A program made the position numbers and the translations under genes. From NCBI GenBank assembly GCA_002633005.1, contig NMRA01000072.1, positions 1,107,957 through 1,132,869 on the forward strand: 24,913 nt of DNA, given 5' to 3'. This DNA comes from Phoronis australis. Lineage: Eukaryota; Phoronida; Phoronidae. Below the pieces are notes generated by a model. The model was not told the origin of the DNA. It ran no database searches and saw nothing but the letters and a program-made list of their open reading frames with translations. Of the stretch, positions 21,301 to 24,913 are shown in pieces; position 1 is the first letter of the stretch; each line of letters opens with the position of its first letter.

Positions 21301-24236
21301 ACGTATACTTTATAAAAGAAAGTCACGTATACTTTATAAAAGAAAGTCACGTGATACCAGCTGAAATGGGTCAGGATCTTTTTTTACCTAGTGCCACTTG
21401 ATGCCAGTTTTGAGGTGCAGGTTTAAAAATGAGTTGGGTGCAACAAAATTTTTAGGTTTAATAAACTCTATGAAAAAGGACAAAAATTTCCTTGTATTGC
21501 TTTCAACATTTACTTGGAACTGAGAAATAACCTGCAATTCAACATCTATTAGAGCTAACCTGCCCTGTGATTTTCTGAAACATATTATGACTTGGCAAAG
21601 AATATTAAACCCTCTAATGGAAAAGAAAACTTTGAGTTTGTAGGGGAGTCTAGATTAAGACTAATCAATACCCATCTTCAACTCTTGATGGGCAGTACCT
21701 CTCCAGCAACTACTGTATGAGAATCAAGTGACAATTCTGCAAAACCAGGTGATTTCTACATCAGTTCTACATAACATACCTGGGTCCAGCAACTCTCATG
21801 CTTTTTACAATTCTCTCACTTGGTTCTGCTTTTGTTCTTCCCTGAAACAACAAGTACAACATTCATTGAAATGCAAATTAAACACAATATCACAGAGCAA
21901 GTATGAGGGTTTAGCTGCCCTTCAGACACACTTCATTTCCAATTAAAAGTCAACTAAGCCAATGATTAAATACAATCCCACTTTCGTACTGACCGTATTG
22001 ATCCTTGATTGAACATTGCCATACGGGTTGGCTCGCTTCGGACCAGATGTTATTTGTTGTTTCGTGATCAGTAACTGAAAGAATTAAAGGTTAATAGTAA
22101 CACTATTCGCTGTTTAGTGATAACCTGTCATGGCAGTAGATTACTCAATTTGGACCCAGAAATAAGAATAGATGTGTCGTCACACTGGGTCCAAAACGTC
22201 ATAATGACGTCAAAATGATGCCATGCCAAACATTCCCATAACTTAAAGTCAACAATACTAAAAAATAAATGCATTAACAATTAAGCTCAACATTTTACCA
22301 AAGTTTTGCTTTATGATAGATCTTCAAACAGCAAGTTTTTCTTGACGTTCATTTTGCCGAAAACTTTGACAAAAACATATTTCAATGTCAGCCATCATTG
22401 TTTGCTGAATTGAGGAATACCTACTGTACAAACAAGGACCAGCATAATGGCTGCCACTGAAATGATTGGTTGGCATGGTTGGAATATTGAATTATGGGAG
22501 AAAAGTCTTAGTTTCAGCTTCATAGGATAAGATAATATACTGAGATTGTCTTGCAAGTGACTTGCATTTCAGAACTCACCCATGGTCATTGTGCTTGGTC
22601 AGTGAAGCACCAAGAAAATAATAATTAAATTCAAAATATTGCCACCAGGGGTGGCACAGTAGTTGCACCCGTGCAAAAAAATCATTTGTGTCAGTTGTGG
22701 TCTTCTCAGCAGGATCACATCTGCCAACTTTTATAATGATCCAGTTTGGCAGATGCAAAAACAAAGACTCGTCAATAATAACTTGGCCACCAGGTGACGC
22801 AGAATATGTCGAGTCCATCCAAAAAAGAAAAGGCATCTCCTAGATGGACAAATTTCAAAAAATTCAGTCAAGGAATTCTCAAGATAAAGAGTAAAACATT
22901 AAAAATATAACATTGCTACAAGACGGCACAGCGGTAGTCAGATCCATCCAAAAGTCATCCTCACCCGTCATCAGCTCCAAAGGAACACATCTGCTAACCT
23001 TCATGAAGATCATCTAAAGGACTTAGGAGATACAGCACAGATAGAGATGACATCAATGACCACCCATATGTATTACTATAGTGACATGGATGCGCACAGA
23101 ATGTAATATAGAAACAAAAGGACTATTGGGCTTATAAGTCGCCTGATACCAAAAAACATGTAAGCAGTAACATACAATACAGGATACTCTTGCAGCAATC
23201 TTGTGCCCTAATCAAAAACTTTGCAAGAGCCTCTGGATAATTTAGAAACAACTCTAGAAGGGGGGGGGGATAAAATTACATTCAAAGTGATGGCCTCCTC
23301 CTACAATCTGAATGCATGTTACACATTTCAACAAATTTGTGCACGGCTCAATATCACCAATAAAGGAAAACATGGGTCAAAACTGATGCTGCTGACCAGC
23401 TCGTTCAGTTACTGACTGCACACATACCTTCTCCTTGAGCAGTAAGTTCTGCTTCTCAAGGTCGATCACCTTGATCTTCAGATCCTCGATCACCTCTTCA
23501 TTCTCAATCTCTCGACCCTGTTTGGTGCCAACATAGCCGTGCTTCTTGTCATTGACCAGTCTTAGCAGCTTGGTGGCCATCCTAACATTAACAACACTTA
23601 CTGTAGAGGTCACATGACAACCACTGGATATACAGTCAACACTTAAAGGGCCATTTCCTTCTTAATCGTGTTTCCAGCACATCAATCAAACTTTTGCACA
23701 CAAACTTCAACTGACAGAGTTAAGGGGCTTTGACGCCTCAGTTTTCGCGCTGAATATGGGCCCCAGTCTTGTAAGAAAAATATTTACAAATCATGCAAAA
23801 TTCCCTTCATCAGACTCAAAGATTTATGTCTACTGATTCAAAAATTCCCCTCATGGTTCAATTTATTACCTTAGAACGTTAATTTTGGCTACTTGAGGTA
23901 TTGTCGATGAGGGTTGTGACAGCAATGAGGTTGGGGTGCGTGGAATTGGTGGTTACCCTCAACTAAAAATTCCCCTCAGAAAGCACAGGCATATTTCCCC
24001 TCAGGTGACCAAGGACTCTGGAGTGGCTTTCAATCTCCTGGCAAGGAGATATTTTTTGAATACTGCTTACTTTTTGATCTTCTCTTCTTGTTTACGCGCA
24101 TGTTTCTTCAGAATTAAGTTGTCCTCGTAGAGTCGTAGGTATTTGTCCTCAAGATCTTCTCGACTCAGCCGCGCCACGATGCGCGCTTCTTGGTTCACAC
24201 TAGCCTGATTAACCATAGCGTTCTGGTTAGTGTTTT
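167..24236 (-). CDS. RPGRIP1L: RPGRIP1L ortholog, split gene (18 exons seen, 3' part outside window)
   Basis: This is the ciliary transition-zone scaffold RPGRIP1L (NPHP8/MKS5), which in known animals anchors other MKS/NPHP-module proteins at the ciliary base. I assembled 18 minus-strand exons by homology and splice sites: 24236-24071, 23581-23428, 22074-21994, 21841-21780, 19319-19247, 18868-18798, 18308-18203, 17755-17609, 16958-16885, 16576-16437, 16018-15912, 15459-15339, 14260-14142, 13354-13097, 12242-12057, 3558-3429, 2664-2410 and 321-167. All introns are GT-AG and all junctions keep the frame, giving about 795 codons from the ATG at 24216. Residues about 1-530 are Glu/Lys-rich coiled coil, about 535-720 are the C2-N domain, and a second C2 domain starts near 730. 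Hallmarks include [42 protein letters not shown] and [21 protein letters not shown]. Human RPGRIP1L is about 1315 residues, so roughly the C-terminal third, with the RPGR-interacting domain, is missing from the window. One conserved stretch is absent between exons 4 and 5. Confidence 0.95.
1113..1670. other. assembly gap (558 Ns)
   Basis: Unknown bases. Both flanks are monomers of the same repeat, so the gap probably hides further copies and its true size is uncertain. Apparent open frames across it are not real. Confidence 0.97.
2159..2186. repeat. terminal hairpin of tandem-repeat element
   Basis: An inverted repeat with 13-bp arms (TGCGTCCACATAT and ATATGTGGGCGCA, one mismatch) and a 2-nt spacer, next to the GGACGGACGG segment. 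A decayed counterpart ends the other copy near 23060-23100. Confidence 0.7.
2348..2399 (+). repeat. 13-bp tandem repeat, 4 perfect copies
   Basis: The unit CTGTCAATCAACT is repeated at 2348, 2361, 2374 and 2387 without change. It lies within the first 62 bp of the intron that follows exon 17 on the minus strand. Confidence 0.95.
2410..2664 (-). CDS. RPGRIP1L: RPGRIP1L exon 17 (end of C2-N, linker, start of second C2)
   Basis: A 255-nt exon with acceptor TTGCCAG before 2664 and donor GTGAGA from 2409. It encodes [20 protein letters not shown] and [14 protein letters not shown], then an Ala/Ser/Glu-rich linker, then [15 protein letters not shown]. Human has [20 protein letters not shown] and LNELHI.I. 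Four 13-bp tandem repeats lie 10 bp beyond the donor. It ends in phase 1. Confidence 0.96.
2665..3428. other. intron 16 of RPGRIP1L
   Basis: AT-rich noncoding sequence between exons 16 and 17. No gene, repeat or other element recognised. Confidence 0.8.
3429..3558 (-). CDS. RPGRIP1L: RPGRIP1L exon 16 (C2-N domain)
   Basis: A 130-nt exon with acceptor GTTTCAG (AG at 3560-3559) and donor GTGAGT from 3428. It encodes [34 protein letters not shown] and GAADLI. Human has [20 protein letters not shown] and LKF. An inverted-repeat MITE ends about 13 bp upstream of this exon, so its branch-point region lies at or inside the element. It ends in phase 1. Confidence 0.95.
3572..3963. mobile_element. 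MITE with long terminal inverted repeats
   Basis: The two ends are inverted copies. Left, 3572-3603, has TGTTGCAGCCCAAACTGATG; the reverse complement of the right end, about 3930-3963, has TGTTGCAGCCCAAATTGATG. The similarity extends inward: 3674-3770 matches the reverse complement of about 3841-3923 (for example TTCCCAAATTAATGCCAGGG against TTCCCAAATTACTGCCAGTG). The left arm has an extra segment of about 70 bp containing a short GAGCCAAACTGA duplication. There is no coding capacity and I found no convincing target-site duplication, so the superfamily is undetermined. The left end lies about 13 bp from the acceptor of exon 16. Confidence 0.75.
5358..5403 (+). repeat. 20-bp tandem duplication
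   Basis: CTTAAGCACGGCTAGCCATA is followed at once by the same sequence with one change (CTTAAGCACAGCTAGCCATA), and then by CTTATG. It sits just upstream of the first recognisable transposase block. Confidence 0.85.
5409..6201 (+). pseudogene. P-type transposase, N-terminal blocks
   Basis: The first block (5409-5575) holds the [20 protein letters not shown] and LPSLSTLR region typical of the segment after the DNA-binding domain; a donor-like GTGAAG/GTAATG follows. The second block begins after GCATTGCAG at 6001 and carries [11 protein letters not shown] and MDNMSIKQ, where the family usually reads DEM.IK. The Asp (codon 6094-6096) is kept and the next residue is changed. The block ends ALVFM at 6201, followed by the donor GTATGT. 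A TAA at 6172 interrupts it. Confidence 0.85.
6538..7046 (+). pseudogene. P-type transposase, central block
   Basis: It opens after CTTTTAG with [21 protein letters not shown] one-base insertion near 6667 shifts the frame, which resumes as [20 protein letters not shown] and then [15 protein letters not shown] further frame change gives [19 protein letters not shown], interrupted by TGA, and another gives [19 protein letters not shown] donor-like ACAG/GTGATT ends it at 7046. Confidence 0.85.
7364..8853 (+). pseudogene. P-type transposase, C-terminal blocks
   Basis: Block 7364-7542 encodes [20 protein letters not shown] and a segment ending [11 protein letters not shown]. Block 7952-8169 encodes [39 protein letters not shown] and [20 protein letters not shown]; the family normally has Glu where this copy has Asp in VDNFF. 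Block 8375-8853 is partly frame-broken and ends with [18 protein letters not shown] and a Glu/Leu-rich tail to a TAA at 8851. One ambiguous base (n) lies at 7864 between blocks. Confidence 0.85.
9217..9457 (+). repeat. three copies of a 34-bp hairpin-forming repeat
   Basis: Related sequences lie at 9217-9250, 9310-9344 and 9423-9457, sharing a TATCCTAGCTCGGTTAGCTC-like core. The middle copy is a clean hairpin: outer arms GACGGA/TCCGTC, inner arms AGCT/AGCT. The outer copies are diverged. Spacing is 93 and 113 bp. They lie 0.4-0.6 kb beyond the transposase fossil. Function unknown; they could be subterminal repeats of a transposon. Confidence 0.65.
9849..9975 (+). repeat. GC-rich imperfect tandem duplication
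   Basis: GGGAGGGGCTCAACACTCAT at 9849 recurs as GGGAGGGGGTCAACACCCAC at 9923. GCACTCCTGCCATGTACCCC near 9900 recurs as GCACTCCTCCCTTGTACCCC near 9950. It is much richer in G and C than its surroundings. Origin not recognised. Confidence 0.6.
10095..10680 (+). pseudogene. ubiquitin-specific protease (USP) C-terminal catalytic fragment, frameshifted
   Basis: USPs remove ubiquitin from proteins with a Cys-His-Asp/Asn triad. This fragment shows the zinc-ribbon pairs CNNC (about 10238) and CPNC (about 10374), then, after a shift to the +2 frame near 10408 (one base appears missing), [32 protein letters not shown], the His box [17 protein letters not shown] and a final AYIAIYEL before TAA. The N-terminal Cys box (NxGNTCYxN in this family) is not present upstream, so the catalytic Cys is missing. 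No introns are visible in the 586 bp. It is antisense to RPGRIP1L, so it is a retrocopy, a piece of a captured gene, or part of a mobile element. Specific USP not identified. Confidence 0.75.
11481..11502 (+). repeat. TTC microsatellite
   Basis: About seven uninterrupted TTC triplets. Confidence 0.95.
12057..12242 (-). CDS. RPGRIP1L: RPGRIP1L exon 15 (C2-N domain)
   Basis: A 186-nt (62-codon) exon with acceptor TCAACAG before 12242 and donor GTAATA from 12056. It encodes the core of the first C2 domain: [19 protein letters not shown], then [20 protein letters not shown]. Human has TPVVRG.HPEYNFTSQY and DLFLQYIQK at the same positions. The downstream intron is about 8.5 kb and holds most of the mobile elements in the window. 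Both ends are phase 0. Confidence 0.97.
12243..13096. other. intron 14 of RPGRIP1L
   Basis: Noncoding. It contains a diverged direct repeat of about 60-70 bp (around 12459-12545 and 12926-13000, sharing TTCAGATTGTGTTTGG-like cores). Nothing else recognised. Confidence 0.75.
13097..13354 (-). CDS. RPGRIP1L: RPGRIP1L exon 14 (end of coiled coil, start of C2-N)
   Basis: A 258-nt (86-codon) exon with acceptor CCCAAG before 13354 and donor GTAGGT from 13096. It begins [16 protein letters not shown], continues with [20 protein letters not shown] and YGTRQY, then an acidic linker. It ends [18 protein letters not shown], the first beta strand of the C2-N domain. Human has the equivalent [22 protein letters not shown] and [16 protein letters not shown]. 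Both ends are phase 0. Confidence 0.97.
13355..14141. other. intron 13 of RPGRIP1L
   Basis: Noncoding; no repeat or gene recognised. Confidence 0.8.
14142..14260 (-). CDS. RPGRIP1L: RPGRIP1L exon 13
   Basis: A 119-nt exon with acceptor ATTTCAG before 14260 and donor GTAAGC from 14141. It encodes [20 protein letters not shown] followed by [19 protein letters not shown]. This is one of the best conserved stretches of the family, and the second part differs from human at only a few residues. It ends in phase 0. Confidence 0.97.
14261..15338. other. intron 12 of RPGRIP1L
   Basis: Noncoding apart from a tRNA-derived SINE-like sequence at about 14657-14735. Nothing recognised in 14830-15338. Confidence 0.8.
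14657..14735 (+). mobile_element. tRNA-derived SINE head (or tRNA pseudogene)
   Basis: An A-box-like TAGTGGTTAGAG is followed about 28 bp later by a B-box GGTTCAAACCC, the spacing and order of an RNA polymerase III internal promoter. The T-stem does not pair well (CCAGG/CCTAC), so it is not a working tRNA gene. The match fits the tRNA head of a SINE. The body beyond about 14735 is not recognised. Confidence 0.6.
15339..15459 (-). CDS. RPGRIP1L: RPGRIP1L exon 12
   Basis: A 121-nt exon with acceptor CCTTTAG before 15459 and donor GTAACT from 15338. It encodes [19 protein letters not shown] and [15 protein letters not shown], matching human ADELSEALLLIKAQKEQ and LSFL.KVD. It ends in phase 1. 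Confidence 0.94.
15460..15911. other. intron 11 of RPGRIP1L
   Basis: Noncoding. A long open frame that reads through from exon 11 is intronic read-through without similarity to the family. Confidence 0.8.
15912..16018 (-). CDS. RPGRIP1L: RPGRIP1L exon 11
   Basis: A 107-nt exon with acceptor TTTTTCAG before 16018 and donor GTACGG from 15911. The split first codon reads Gln, followed by [20 protein letters not shown] and a second charged coil ending MKFFTR. It aligns with the human QNEKLVQENRELQLQYLE segment. It ends in phase 0. Confidence 0.93.
16019..16436. other. intron 10 of RPGRIP1L
   Basis: AT-rich; nothing recognised. Confidence 0.8.
16437..16576 (-). CDS. RPGRIP1L: RPGRIP1L exon 10
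   Basis: A 140-nt exon with acceptor CCTGCAG before 16576 and donor GTAAGT from 16436. It encodes [12 protein letters not shown], then [20 protein letters not shown] and [11 protein letters not shown]. The VQIAQLE..LK.D...K..ILDRL pattern is nearly the same in human. The acceptor lies directly against an imperfect tandem repeat (16582-16690). It ends in phase 1. Confidence 0.94.
16577..16884. other. intron 9 of RPGRIP1L
   Basis: It holds an imperfect tandem repeat at 16582-16690, directly upstream of the exon 10 acceptor. Otherwise nothing. Confidence 0.8.
16582..16690 (+). repeat. imperfect tandem repeat beside a splice acceptor
   Basis: Variants of GAGAAGCATGCATAATGAGT recur several times (GAGAAGCATGCA at 16583 and about 16650; ATGCATAACGAGTGGG near 16634; ACAAAATGAGTGG at the end). 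It begins within 10 bp of the exon 10 acceptor. Confidence 0.65.
16885..16958 (-). CDS. RPGRIP1L: RPGRIP1L exon 9
   Basis: A 74-nt exon with acceptor TTTTTTAG before 16958 and donor GTAAGT from 16884. It encodes [20 protein letters not shown] then KLVS, aligning with the human [25 protein letters not shown] region. It ends in phase 2. Confidence 0.91.
16959..17608. other. intron 8 of RPGRIP1L
   Basis: AT-rich; nothing recognised. Confidence 0.8.
17609..17755 (-). CDS. RPGRIP1L: RPGRIP1L exon 8
   Basis: A 147-nt (49-codon) exon with acceptor TTTGCAG before 17755 and donor GTACTG from 17608. It encodes [20 protein letters not shown], then a Gln/Lys-rich coiled coil ending ASHGTIVE. It matches human QRTLRISHDALMANGDELN at the same place. 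Both ends are phase 0. Confidence 0.92.
17756..18202. other. intron 7 of RPGRIP1L
   Basis: Holds a 41-bp-period diverged duplication (17837-17911). Otherwise nothing. Confidence 0.8.
17837..17911 (+). repeat. diverged tandem duplication, period 41 bp
   Basis: GATGATAAGTGAACTAATGA (17837) and CATGATAAATGAACTAGTGG (17878) start two copies that continue alike through TTATAAAACT and TTATAAAGCT. Confidence 0.7.
18203..18308 (-). CDS. RPGRIP1L: RPGRIP1L exon 7
   Basis: A 106-nt exon with acceptor TTGACAG before 18308 and donor GTAAGT from 18202. It encodes [20 protein letters not shown] followed by [15 protein letters not shown], aligning with the human NIRDNVEMIKLHKQLVEKS segment. It ends in phase 0. 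Confidence 0.92.
18309..18797. other. intron 6 of RPGRIP1L
   Basis: Nothing recognised. Confidence 0.8.
18798..18868 (-). CDS. RPGRIP1L: RPGRIP1L exon 6
   Basis: A 71-nt exon with acceptor TTTTTAG before 18868 and donor GTGAGT from 18797. It encodes [20 protein letters not shown] then AGQ, aligning with the human LRRKENEIELSLLQLREQ region of the coiled coil. It starts in phase 0 and ends in phase 2, with a split Arg codon. Confidence 0.9.
18869..19246. other. intron 5 of RPGRIP1L
   Basis: Nothing recognised. Confidence 0.8.
19247..19319 (-). CDS. RPGRIP1L: RPGRIP1L exon 5
   Basis: A 73-nt exon with acceptor TTTTAG (ending 19320) and donor GTAGTT from 19246. It encodes [20 protein letters not shown] then LKEQ, a coiled coil aligning with the human ENVIQSQRGQIEELE...LKTQ segment. 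The first base (A) completes a codon begun by two bases in the preceding exon. This phase fits exon 4 directly, but the human protein has about 25-30 more residues between these two segments. Confidence 0.9.
19320..21779. other. intron 4 of RPGRIP1L, with minisatellite
   Basis: It contains a 38-unit minisatellite (20435-21346), a short dispersed direct repeat (19402-19433 against 20062-20093, both with TACAGAAAC..GGCGA.ATCA) and a candidate 21-nt microexon (19859-19879). The conserved exon expected between exons 4 and 5 was not found here. Confidence 0.7.
20435..21353 (+). repeat. 24-bp minisatellite, 38 units
   Basis: Exactly 38 head-to-tail units of 24 bp run from 20435 to 21346, followed by a partial TCACGTG. 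Each unit begins TCACGTGTAC or TCACGTATAC and contains TATAAAAG or TATGAAAG. Variants lie in blocks: units 1-6 are GTATAC/TATAAAAG, with GTAAG endings in units 1 and 4; units 7-26 are GTGTAC/TATAAAAG; units 27-31 are GTGTAC/TATGAAAG; units 32-36 are GTATAC/TATGAAAG; units 37-38 are GTATAC/TATAAAAG. Because 24 is a multiple of 3, several reading frames stay open by chance. The long repetitive open frames are not genes. Confidence 0.97.
21780..21841 (-). CDS. RPGRIP1L: RPGRIP1L exon 4
   Basis: A 62-nt exon with acceptor TTTCAG before 21841 and donor GTATGT from 21779. It encodes [20 protein letters not shown] plus two bases of the next codon (AG). It aligns with the human GRRKANENAG.QE.PRKG segment. 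It ends in phase 2. Confidence 0.87.
21994..22074 (-). CDS. RPGRIP1L: RPGRIP1L exon 3
   Basis: An 81-nt (27-codon) exon with acceptor TTTCAG before 22074 and donor GTCAGT from 21993. It encodes [11 protein letters not shown] and then [12 protein letters not shown], collinear with the human LISAKQQ and [11 protein letters not shown] segment. Both ends are phase 0, joining KEK of exon 2 to GRTKAE of exon 4. Confidence 0.92.
22149..22211. repeat. 11-bp perfect inverted repeat followed by a TGACGT palindrome
   Basis: TTTGGACCCAG (22149-22159) pairs with CTGGGTCCAAA (22185-22195). Directly after it ACGTCATAATGACGTCA gives two opposed TGACGT half-sites (CRE-like). No function shown. Confidence 0.6.
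22600..23105 (+). mobile_element. tandem-repeat mobile element, copy 2
   Basis: Three diverged monomers begin at about 22639 (TTGCCACCAGGGGTGGCAC), 22783 (TTGGCCACCAGGTGACGC) and 22913 (TTGCTACAAGACGGCAC), at periods of about 144 and 130 bp. They carry GTAGTCAGATCCATCCAAAA- and CATGAAGATCAT-like boxes in the same order as copy 1. The end (AGATGACATC, then a decayed hairpin ending GGATGCGCA) matches the end of copy 1 (AGATGACGGC, then GGGCGCA). Same orientation as copy 1. Confidence 0.6.
23428..23581 (-). CDS. RPGRIP1L: RPGRIP1L exon 2
   Basis: The acceptor is TTAG (23585-23582) and the donor is GTATGTG from 23427. It encodes [18 protein letters not shown], followed by an acidic linker and a leucine-rich coiled coil ([14 protein letters not shown]). 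The human protein has almost the same [12 protein letters not shown] motif directly after KIKR. The length is 154 nt and the exon ends in phase 0. Confidence 0.95.
23582..24070. other. intron 1 of RPGRIP1L
   Basis: Nothing recognised apart from scattered ATTCCCCTCA words (about 23844, 23968 and 23994). Confidence 0.8.
24071..24236 (-). CDS. RPGRIP1L: RPGRIP1L exon 1 (first coding exon seen)
   Basis: The acceptor is a TAG at 24239-24237 and the donor is GTAAGC from 24070. The exon encodes a segment with [17 protein letters not shown] and [14 protein letters not shown], which matches the N-terminal RPGRIP1L coiled coil. The likely start codon is the ATG at 24216-24214: it has G at -3 and G at +4, and the reading frame runs on without a break. 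The exon opens with two bases of a split codon and an acceptor-like site, so an upstream exon (5'UTR or a few more residues) should exist. It ends in phase 2, and the split Lys codon is completed by the G at 23581. Confidence 0.92.
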
Positions 24237-24329
24237 CTACAATGATAAACAAGTTTTAACTCAATTAACTTAGTGGCAATAAACCCCTGTGCTGTAAAAG
24301 AAATTTAATTTCGATTTAGACAACTTACC

Positions 24330-24913
24330 ATGATTGTAAAATTGGTTTCAACTTGTTCCTTACTCATTTGAGAATTGAGTTTTTGCCTTGCAAAGAGGTG
24401 ACAGTTCGTTATTCTAGGAGACCATGCTTGGCAAATAAAACAACACACCACGAAAAGTCAACTTGTAGAGATTGTTATCAATCAATAACAAGCTGTCACT
24501 TCTTTCCAAGCCCAGAAATCATATTTTAACTAAGGAACAATTTGAGAACAATTTCATACCACTAAGTAGTCTAAATAAAAAATATTTTTGTGTTGGAAGG
24601 AGGACTGACCCTTTAAGTTTTGTGTTGGGTATATGTAGCGTTAATAATTTGAACTGAAGTGAGCTAACACTTCATACTTTCCACGAATGTATTTTGTCAC
24701 CAGCGAAGCTCACAAGCAGTATTATTCATGTGTTCATCCATCTTAAACTTGTACTATGAATCTCAGTTCAAAGTTGCAAAATCCGGGGTCTTTGAAAACG
24801 TGCACAGTCTTGATTACAGTGACAAAATCAGAAAGAAACAAATTTTCTGAGATCAGCCATAACGTGGCACTGAAATTGCAACCTCAGAAGTTGCAGTCCA
24901 ATGTTACGCTCAT
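24330..24913 (-). other. upstream region; possible 5'UTR exon ending at about 24329
   Basis: No conserved coding block is visible here. On the minus strand a strong donor-like site (ATG then GTAAGTTG, GT at 24328-24327) lies 91 bp before the exon 1 acceptor. If it is used, the preceding exon is noncoding or out of frame: the open frame that starts ATGAGT just upstream would join exon 1 in the wrong phase and soon stop. I saw no clear TATA box or CpG island. Confidence 0.3.

Larger units (their letters stand above)
22075..23427. other. intron 2 of RPGRIP1L, with tandem-repeat element
   Basis: Holds an inverted repeat with CRE-like palindrome (22149-22211) and the second copy of the tandem-repeat mobile element (22600-23105). 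A run of nine or more Gs lies near 23262. Confidence 0.75.

Noticed and set aside
20435-21353. CRISPR-like array
   Set aside because: Units are directly adjacent with no unique spacers, and the DNA is eukaryotic.
20333-21401. Long open frames on both strands (about 330-340 codons) encoding 8-residue repeats
   Set aside because: The 24-bp unit is a multiple of three without stops in several frames, so any minisatellite of this kind stays open. No start context, homology or splice link supports a protein.
22576-22836. 86-codon minus-strand open frame
   Set aside because: It runs through monomers of the tandem-repeat element and matches no protein I know.
24330-24370. Start codon ATGAGT in the upstream exon candidate
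   Set aside because: Its frame enters exon 1 in the wrong phase and reaches a stop quickly, so the start at 24216 is preferred.

Overview
The window is animal nuclear DNA: one split, intron-rich gene on the minus strand, with transposon debris and simple repeats in its introns. The gene is the ortholog of RPGRIP1L (nephrocystin-8/MKS5; the ancestral RPGRIP1/RPGRIP1L gene), a scaffold of the ciliary transition zone. I could place 18 coding exons with matching splice phases, from about position 24236 (5' side) down to 167. Read in order they give about 795 codons: the N-terminal coiled-coil region, the first C2 domain (C2-N) and the start of the second C2 domain. The rest, including the RPGR-interacting C-terminus, lies to the left of position 1. 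The sequence is close to human RPGRIP1L, but the short introns, the P-element-like transposase and the tandem-repeat elements point to an invertebrate (a marine deuterostome or lophotrochozoan would fit). The species cannot be fixed from the window.

Layout from the 5' end of the gene (right) to the left. 24330-24913 is upstream sequence or a 5'UTR exon. Exons 1-4 lie at 24236-21780, with a copy of a 130-160 bp tandem-repeat mobile element at about 22600-23105. The intron at 19320-21779 holds a minisatellite of exactly 38 units of 24 bp (20435-21346), and one conserved stretch of the protein that should be encoded there was not found. Exons 5-15 (19319-12057) encode the coiled-coil region and the start of C2-N. 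A tRNA-derived, SINE-like sequence lies at about 14657-14735. The largest intron (3559-12056) carries, on the opposite strand, a broken P-element/THAP9-type transposase (5409-8853), a group of three hairpin repeats (9217-9457), a frameshifted fragment of a ubiquitin-specific protease (10095-10680) and an inverted-repeat MITE (3572-3963). The MITE ends about 13 bp from a splice acceptor. Exons 16-18 (3558-167) encode the rest of C2-N and the start of the second C2 domain. The intron at 322-2409 holds a second copy of the tandem-repeat element, interrupted by 558 Ns.

The host gene appears intact where it can be read: all exons join in frame with GT-AG introns. The mobile elements are all decayed. 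The most unusual points are the minisatellite beside an apparently missing exon, the two related tandem-repeat elements with terminal hairpins, the MITE almost touching a splice acceptor, and the isolated USP fragment near the P-like fossil.
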